A stretch of DNA of 64,000 bases from the NCBI RefSeq assembly GCF_001411555.2, contig NC_049909.1, positions 3,829,875 through 3,893,874 of the forward strand, given 5' to 3'. Within the stretch, counting starts at the first letter, position 1; the number at the start of each line of letters is the position of its first letter. The position numbers and the translations under genes are program-made. The DNA comes from Juglans regia. Its lineage: Eukaryota > Streptophyta > Magnoliopsida > Fagales > Juglandaceae. This document shows positions 61,001 through 64,000 of this stretch, piece by piece. Under the pieces are notes generated by a model. The model ran no database searches. It worked only from the letters and a program-made list of their open reading frames with translations, and had not been told where the DNA came from.

Positions 61001-62769
61001 TTTGGAAGGTTTACCAAAGTAATGCTTGCTGGATATAGACAGAGTCAAGGAGATCATACACTCTTTGTTAAGCACTCAGATGCAGGGGGAGTCACAGCTC
61101 TTTTGGTATATGTTGATGACATAATTGTGATAGGAAGTGATGAGAAGGAGAAGGAAGCCTTGAGAAGGTGTCTTGTCAGAGAATTTGAGATAAAAGAACT
61201 TGGAAGACTAAAGTATTTTCTGGGAATTGAAGTAGCTCATTCCAAACAAGGCATCTTTATTTCACAACAGAAATATGTAATTGATCTTCTAAGGGAGACA
61301 GGAAAGTTGGCATGTAGACCCGTCTCCACATCGATCGAGCCAAACCACAAACTTGAAGAGGCAAATGAAGATCCAACTGTAGACAAGGAAATGTAACAAA
61401 AACTGGTAGGAAAACTTATATATCTTGCTCACACACAGCCAGACATTGCATATGCCGTGAGTGTGGTTAGCCAATTATGCACAGTCCAAGAGAAGTTCAC
61501 CTACAGGCAGTGTACCATGTAACATTACCTAAAGGCCAATCCTGGCAAGGGAATTCTATTTAGAAGAAACGCCGGATTGATTCTTGAAGCATACACTGAT
61601 GCTGATTATGCAGGCTCACCAGTTGATAGGAGGTCTACTATAGGTTATTGCACTTTCCTTGGAGGCAATCTTGTGACGTGGAGGAGTAAGAAGCAGAATG
61701 TGGTAGCTAGATCAAGTGCGGAGGCAGAATTTAGGGCGATGGCTCAAGGAGAGTGTGAATTACTATGACTCAAGATAATTCTAGAAGACCTTAGAATCAG
61801 ATGGAAAGGACCAATGAAATTATTTTGTGACAACAAGTCGGCCATCAACATTGCTCACAATCTTGTTCAACATGATAGAACAAAGCACATTGAAGTGGAT
61901 AGACACTTCATAAAAGAAAAGTTGGATAGTGGATTAATTTGTACCCCATATGTGTCAACTAATAGCCAACTCGCAGATGTACTCACAAAAGGGCTTAGCA
62001 ATGCAGCATTCCAAGGACTTATCTTCAAGCTGGAAATGAAGGATGTATATTAACCAACTTGAAGGGGAGTGTTGGAAAATAGATAATTGATTCCCTCAAT
62101 CTTTGGTATATTAGGAAACCTATATATTTGTATCTTTGACTTCCCTAGGATTAGGGGATAACCATTAAGGAATCCCACTGATATAGAAATCTGTTTTAGG
62201 AAGGAAAGTTTCTTACTTTATTTCCTTGTAATTAGCTCTGTAAATCAGCCATGTAATCGTACATATAGTCTGTGTAAAGGCTACAATCGAAATAATATAA
62301 TTGATTCATTTTTTCCCATAGTACTTGTATATGGTCATAAAACGTCCGTATGACAGGCCGAACAGGACCATCTCTTGCATCTGGCAGCATCATTTGCTTA
62401 ATTTTTGCAACCTGTAAGAAAAAATGGCAAACTGAGTAAAATCTTGAATACGGGAAAGAACTGATCAAATGTAAAAAAAAATAAAAAATCAACACCTCAA
62501 AGAGCTTTATCGATGTATCTGCACTTCCTGTGGCAACAAACCTCCCATCACGACAAAATCTTGCACATCTGGCTATATTCTAGAAAATTTAGACCATCAG
62601 TCAAATGAGAAGCCCATAAGCAATGCAATATATTCAGTGTACTGACGACACTAAACTAAAGCAGATCATAGTATTTAAAATTAATCAAATATATACCTTG
62701 TGCTCTGAAAGATGCCGTGTCTCATGCTTTGGAAAACTCTTCGATGAACCTTTTGTGTCCTGCACAGCA
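48931..62769 (-). CDS. CSTF50: Cleavage stimulation factor subunit 50 (WD40), eleven 3' exons
   Basis: CstF50 is the WD40-repeat subunit of the cleavage stimulation factor, which works with CstF77 and CstF64 in the nucleus to cleave pre-mRNA before polyadenylation. Eleven exons join in frame to about 330 residues of the expected roughly 430; the N-terminal dimerisation region lies right of the window. Diagnostic stretches in order are [112 protein letters not shown] and DRSIRFWK. No stop or frameshift is seen in any exon, so the gene looks functional. Introns carry a LINE, a Copia element and a MITE. Identification is from memory of the plant protein; the many WD40 families make a search advisable, but the match is long and specific. 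Confidence 0.93.
49463..49628. mobile_element. MITE with about 41-bp terminal inverted repeats
   Basis: The left end (AATGTTAGATACAATTGTGG...) and the right end, read in reverse complement (AATGATATTTGCAATCGTGA...), are similar, and the inner part of each arm shares AAGCGCCGCGCAAT. At about 166 bp without coding capacity it is a miniature inverted-repeat element in the last CSTF50 intron. Its target duplication is unclear. Confidence 0.75.
49812..49868 (-). CDS. CSTF50: CSTF50 exon J
   Basis: Reads [19 protein letters not shown] between acceptor TTGCAG and donor GTTTGT. It is 57 nt, phase 0 at both ends. Confidence 0.92.
50748..50856 (-). CDS. CSTF50: CSTF50 exon I
   Basis: Reads [20 protein letters not shown] then [16 protein letters not shown] after completing a split Arg codon; donor GTATGT. 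It is 109 nt. Confidence 0.93.
51088..51130 (-). mobile_element. Tiny retroposon scar in CSTF50 intron
   Basis: A T-rich 43-nt insertion (a poly(A) tail on the minus strand, ending in GATGAGTAAG) between two copies of GACCATGTTTTT (51076-51087 and 51131-51142). It looks like an extremely truncated LINE or SINE tail. Confidence 0.55.
51427..51581 (-). CDS. CSTF50: CSTF50 exon H
   Basis: Reads [20 protein letters not shown] and on to FTKDQ plus two bases of an Arg codon; donor GTATGC. It is 155 nt and follows a GC-AG intron. Confidence 0.94.
51691..51791 (-). CDS. CSTF50: CSTF50 exon G, GC donor
   Basis: Completes a split Gly codon and then reads [20 protein letters not shown] through GAINQ. 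The next intron starts GCATGG instead of GT, and only this junction keeps the frame into VRYSS of exon H. Confidence 0.9.
52144..55464 (-). pseudogene. LINE ORF2 in CSTF50 intron
   Basis: Starts [19 protein letters not shown] (APE endonuclease) at 55464 and continues past a stop at 55284-55282 with [19 protein letters not shown] and [10 protein letters not shown]. The reverse transcriptase at about 53350-53924 has [29 protein letters not shown] and FVDDTLVF (Val for the usual Ala), but the first catalytic block is KLNMEKTYN with Asn replacing Asp. The zinc-binding end ([20 protein letters not shown], then [18 protein letters not shown]) stops at 52144. Many stops and frameshifts are present, so it is inactive. 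Confidence 0.9.
54304..54321 (-). mobile_element. 18-nt retroposon scar inside the LINE
   Basis: A poly(T)-containing 18-nt insertion between perfect 15-bp copies of AATAATGACTCAATG (54289-54303 and 54322-54336). The duplicated target shows a target-primed insertion that delivered only a tail. Confidence 0.7.
55708..56247 (-). pseudogene. LINE ORF1 remnant in CSTF50 intron
   Basis: An open frame of 179 codons starting [20 protein letters not shown], upstream of ORF2 on the same strand. It lacks a recognisable RNA-binding domain and probably is part of ORF1. Its position between the LINE 5' end and the endonuclease supports this; the sequence alone does not prove it. Confidence 0.55.
56567..56624 (-). 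CDS. CSTF50: CSTF50 exon F
   Basis: Reads [19 protein letters not shown] plus the first base of Gly; donor GTAATA. The following 4.8-kb intron holds the LINE. Confidence 0.93.
56737..56788 (-). CDS. CSTF50: CSTF50 exon E
   Basis: Completes a Lys codon and reads [17 protein letters not shown]; donor GTCTTG. It is 52 nt. Confidence 0.92.
56940..57010 (-). CDS. CSTF50: CSTF50 exon D
   Basis: Reads [20 protein letters not shown] then HTI plus two bases of Lys; donor GTATGA. It is 71 nt, and the intron before it contains the Copia element. Confidence 0.93.
57374..57399 (-). mobile_element. 26-nt retroposon scar beside the Copia element
   Basis: A poly(T) insertion ending CGATAAGTA between two copies of TCAACAAAGATAG (57361-57373 and 57400-57412). 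On the minus strand it reads TACTTATCG plus poly(A), like a LINE 3' tip. Confidence 0.65.
57418..57654 (+). repeat. Copia 5' LTR
   Basis: TGTTGGAAAATAG to TTTTTTCCCACA, followed at once by the primer site. Confidence 0.95.
57655..57667 (+). promoter_or_regulatory. Copia primer binding site
   Basis: TGGTATTAGAGCT, one mismatch from the initiator-Met tRNA site, directly after the LTR. Confidence 0.9.
57713..58605 (+). pseudogene. Copia gag, frameshifted
   Basis: Starts MSEIKVSNT at 57713, shifts frame near 57740 into [20 protein letters not shown], and shifts again near 57985 into [20 protein letters not shown], the Copia gag domain. It ends with a complete CX2CX4HX4C zinc knuckle ([14 protein letters not shown]) near 58507 and a stop at 58603. 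Confidence 0.88.
58606..62053 (+). pseudogene. Copia pol: protease, integrase, reverse transcriptase, RNase H, decayed
   Basis: Protease [11 protein letters not shown] at 58831 follows a TGA where the family has Trp. A GAG-pre-integrase stretch ([15 protein letters not shown]) lies near 59236, and the integrase core shows [15 protein letters not shown] near 59478, FRSDNAQG and NGIAERKNG near 59708. The reverse transcriptase is open over 60647-61396 with [14 protein letters not shown] and YVDDIIVIG, but [11 protein letters not shown] has Asn where the first catalytic Asp is expected. RNase H shows [20 protein letters not shown] from 61591 and [14 protein letters not shown] from about 61820. 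Many stops separate the blocks, so the enzyme is inactive. Confidence 0.93.
62057..62069 (+). promoter_or_regulatory. Copia polypurine tract
   Basis: ACTTGAAGGGGAG directly before the 3' LTR start TGTTGG, the usual Copia arrangement. Confidence 0.85.
62070..62320 (+). repeat. Copia 3' LTR
   Basis: Matches the 5' LTR with a few substitutions and one short insertion. It ends CCCATA instead of CCCACA and abuts the exon C donor with 4 nt between. Confidence 0.93.
62325..62411 (-). CDS. CSTF50: CSTF50 exon C, donor next to Copia LTR
   Basis: Reads [20 protein letters not shown] then IRTFYDHIQ. The intron starts GTAC and then the Copia LTR, giving donor GTACTA. It is 87 nt, phase 0. Confidence 0.93.
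62496..62579 (-). CDS. CSTF50: CSTF50 exon B
   Basis: Reads [20 protein letters not shown] then DTSIKLFE, the first WD repeat. Acceptor TCTAG, donor GTGTTG; 84 nt. Confidence 0.93.
62697..62769 (-). CDS. CSTF50: CSTF50 exon A, first exon visible
   Basis: Reads [20 protein letters not shown] then SEHK, donor GTATAT. Two acceptor AGs lie 10 nt apart (62771-62770 and 62761-62760). I prefer the outer one because AVQDTKG fits the family; the inner would start at 62759 with DTKG. Confidence 0.85.
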
Positions 62770-62990
62770 CTGCTTCGATAAAAGGCATGTTATTTCAAAT
62801 TTTTTAACAAGGATTAATTTAATTAAATATTGAAAATACATTAATATAAGTGATACGGTTGCTGTATGTCACCCATGCCCCAGTATTTGCTTTAGAACTT
62901 GAAACATCAGATGTTTCTATTACAGTTTGCTCGAAAATTTATCACAGGATTATCCACAAATACACCATAGTTGTAATTTCCCATGACCCC
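62770..62990 (-). other. CSTF50: CSTF50 intron upstream of exon A
   Basis: AT-rich intron sequence with no recognisable exon. The N-terminal exon or exons must lie beyond the right edge. Confidence 0.6.
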
Positions 62991-64000
62991 TATGATTCCC
63001 CCCAACCTCCGTTTGGGATTTGACGGGGACTAAAACGTCGGGACATTCAACATAAGGTTACATACCCCCGTTCATGACACATAACATGCAATGCCCCTTA
63101 GCATACTTCTAACAAAATGCAATAATCGCAGCGGAAATTTTTGTTGTTCAAACATAAGTGCACCAAAATAGACTAAATCCCAAAATATCATTCTTAACAT
63201 TTGCACGTGGATGAGTTCATCATGACTTTACTCAAAAGAGGCATGGTACTAGAGTATGGACTCCTTAGTTACAGACTCCAACATTGTCTCTTAACTACAC
63301 ATTAAGCCGGTTGTGCAGCTTGGCTATTACTGACAATGACATTCAAAAATTGGAGTAAGATCTCCATGAGCTCCTCAAAGTCCAAACCCTCTCTATTCAA
63401 CCTCATCCAGGTGGGGATGTTTTGCTTCATGCTAACCTATCACAACTTCTACCATTCCGGACCGGGAATGGTAGTTGGGACTACCACGATGAGATTTTTC
63501 AATCTCAACAAGTTATACAACTAAGTTACCATTAGTTTATAAAGCATGCACAATAACAAACATGGCGTGTATGCATGATTGACATGGACTTGTAAGAAGG
63601 CATGGGTTTGACTTGGTTCATACTCAATATCCTAACACGTGTGTACTAGGCTTGACATGTGTAAATGAGGTCCAACTGGAGGATGGTGATGGTCCCATGT
63701 GTCCATGAGGTTCCCTAGTGTTCCTAGGCTGATTTGGGTGTCCTACATGACGAGGTGGCAGCTGGTTGATGATGTGGTGCGCTCCGATTGACCTATTTGG
63801 CACACAAAAATCACAAAACTTGTTATTGCACCATAAAATCCTAAAAATTTACATGAATCCAACAGTGCAATCCATTTTATCTATTTCTGATCCTAAGTAC
63901 CTAAAAGAAATCCAAAAGGCATTTCATTCCCTTAGCGGATCATAATTCGAAATATGCTACCAAATTGAAAACCTAACGAGTTCTAAATCTATGAATTTAT
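62991..64000 (-). mobile_element. Reverse LTR of the gag-only family, diverged, runs off the window
   Basis: Starts TATGATTCCCCC, comparable to TGTGACGCCCCC at 40765, and follows that LTR in shortened form: CGTTCATGACACATAACATG near 63072, TGGTAGTTGGGACTACCACG near 63470, and a final part like the LTR 5' region (CACCATAAAATCCTAAA near 63830). The CATGTTA tracts and repeats are largely missing. The frame at 63336-63524 is chance. Confidence 0.75.

Larger units (their letters stand above)
57418..62320 (+). mobile_element. Ty1/Copia element in CSTF50 intron, antisense
   Basis: A 4.9-kb LTR retrotransposon with gag, protease, integrase, reverse transcriptase and RNase H in Copia order, inserted antisense in the intron after exon C. 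LTRs are 57418-57654 (237 bp) and 62070-62320 (251 bp, including a 12-14-bp insertion near 62290). Flanking five bases (GTTTA and GTACT) do not match, so no target duplication is seen. Confidence 0.95.

Noticed and set aside
48931..62769. CSTF50 as a processed or dead copy
   Set aside because: It has introns with splice borders at every junction, and no stop or frameshift in 330 residues.
1..64000. A new bacterial-type defence or biosynthetic system
   Set aside because: The DNA is clearly plant nuclear; all multi-gene patterns resolve into transposable elements and one spliced host gene.

Overview
This window looks like nuclear DNA of a flowering plant, most likely a woody eudicot. The evidence is one spliced host gene with short exons and plant-type introns, plus dense nested plant transposable elements (an Ac-like hAT, Ty3/Gypsy-type LTR elements with initiator-Met primer sites, L1-type LINEs and a Ty1/Copia element). 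I see no bacterial genes, CRISPR arrays or tRNA/rRNA genes. Most open reading frames are transposon remnants or chance frames in low-complexity LTR DNA.

Layout. 1-5734: a decayed hAT transposon whose transposase is split by a 2.47-kb solo LTR with a perfect 5-bp target duplication. 5735-7124: two LTR fragments of one family placed head to head, forming a roughly 300-bp-arm fold-back. 7125-9839: a minus-strand gag-only internal domain. 9840-21684: its LTR, broken by a 2.9-kb solo LTR and by an inverted LTR block that itself carries a LINE. 22457-32473: a younger plus-strand gag-only element of the same family, with 4.6-kb LTRs around a 2.5-kb interior that has gag but no protease, reverse transcriptase or integrase. 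32474-32573: exactly 100 Ns.

32574-47487 repeats 11973-22456 almost base for base. It lacks the gag-only element at its right end but carries an extra 4.4-kb solo LTR inside the LINE. Because the duplicate starts exactly at the gap and each copy shows the empty site of the other's insertion, the simplest reading is two haplotypes of one locus laid end to end by the assembler. A true tandem duplication is not excluded.

48931-62769 on the minus strand holds eleven exons of a WD40 protein recognised as the 50-kDa subunit of cleavage stimulation factor (CSTF50), an mRNA 3'-end processing factor. All ten junctions keep frame. The first roughly 100 residues lie beyond the right edge. One intron carries a 4.5-kb LINE in the sense direction with an 18-bp target duplication. 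Another carries a 4.9-kb Copia element in antisense whose LTR begins only 4 nt inside the 5' splice site. One intron uses GC-AG borders, and the last intron carries a MITE. 62991-64000 is another reverse LTR of the Gypsy family, lying in the gene's upstream intron.

The most interesting material is the gag-only, giant-LTR family with a pol deletion point shared by two diverged elements, the allelic-looking duplication with reciprocal empty sites, and the Copia insertion at a splice donor of an intact-looking housekeeping gene.
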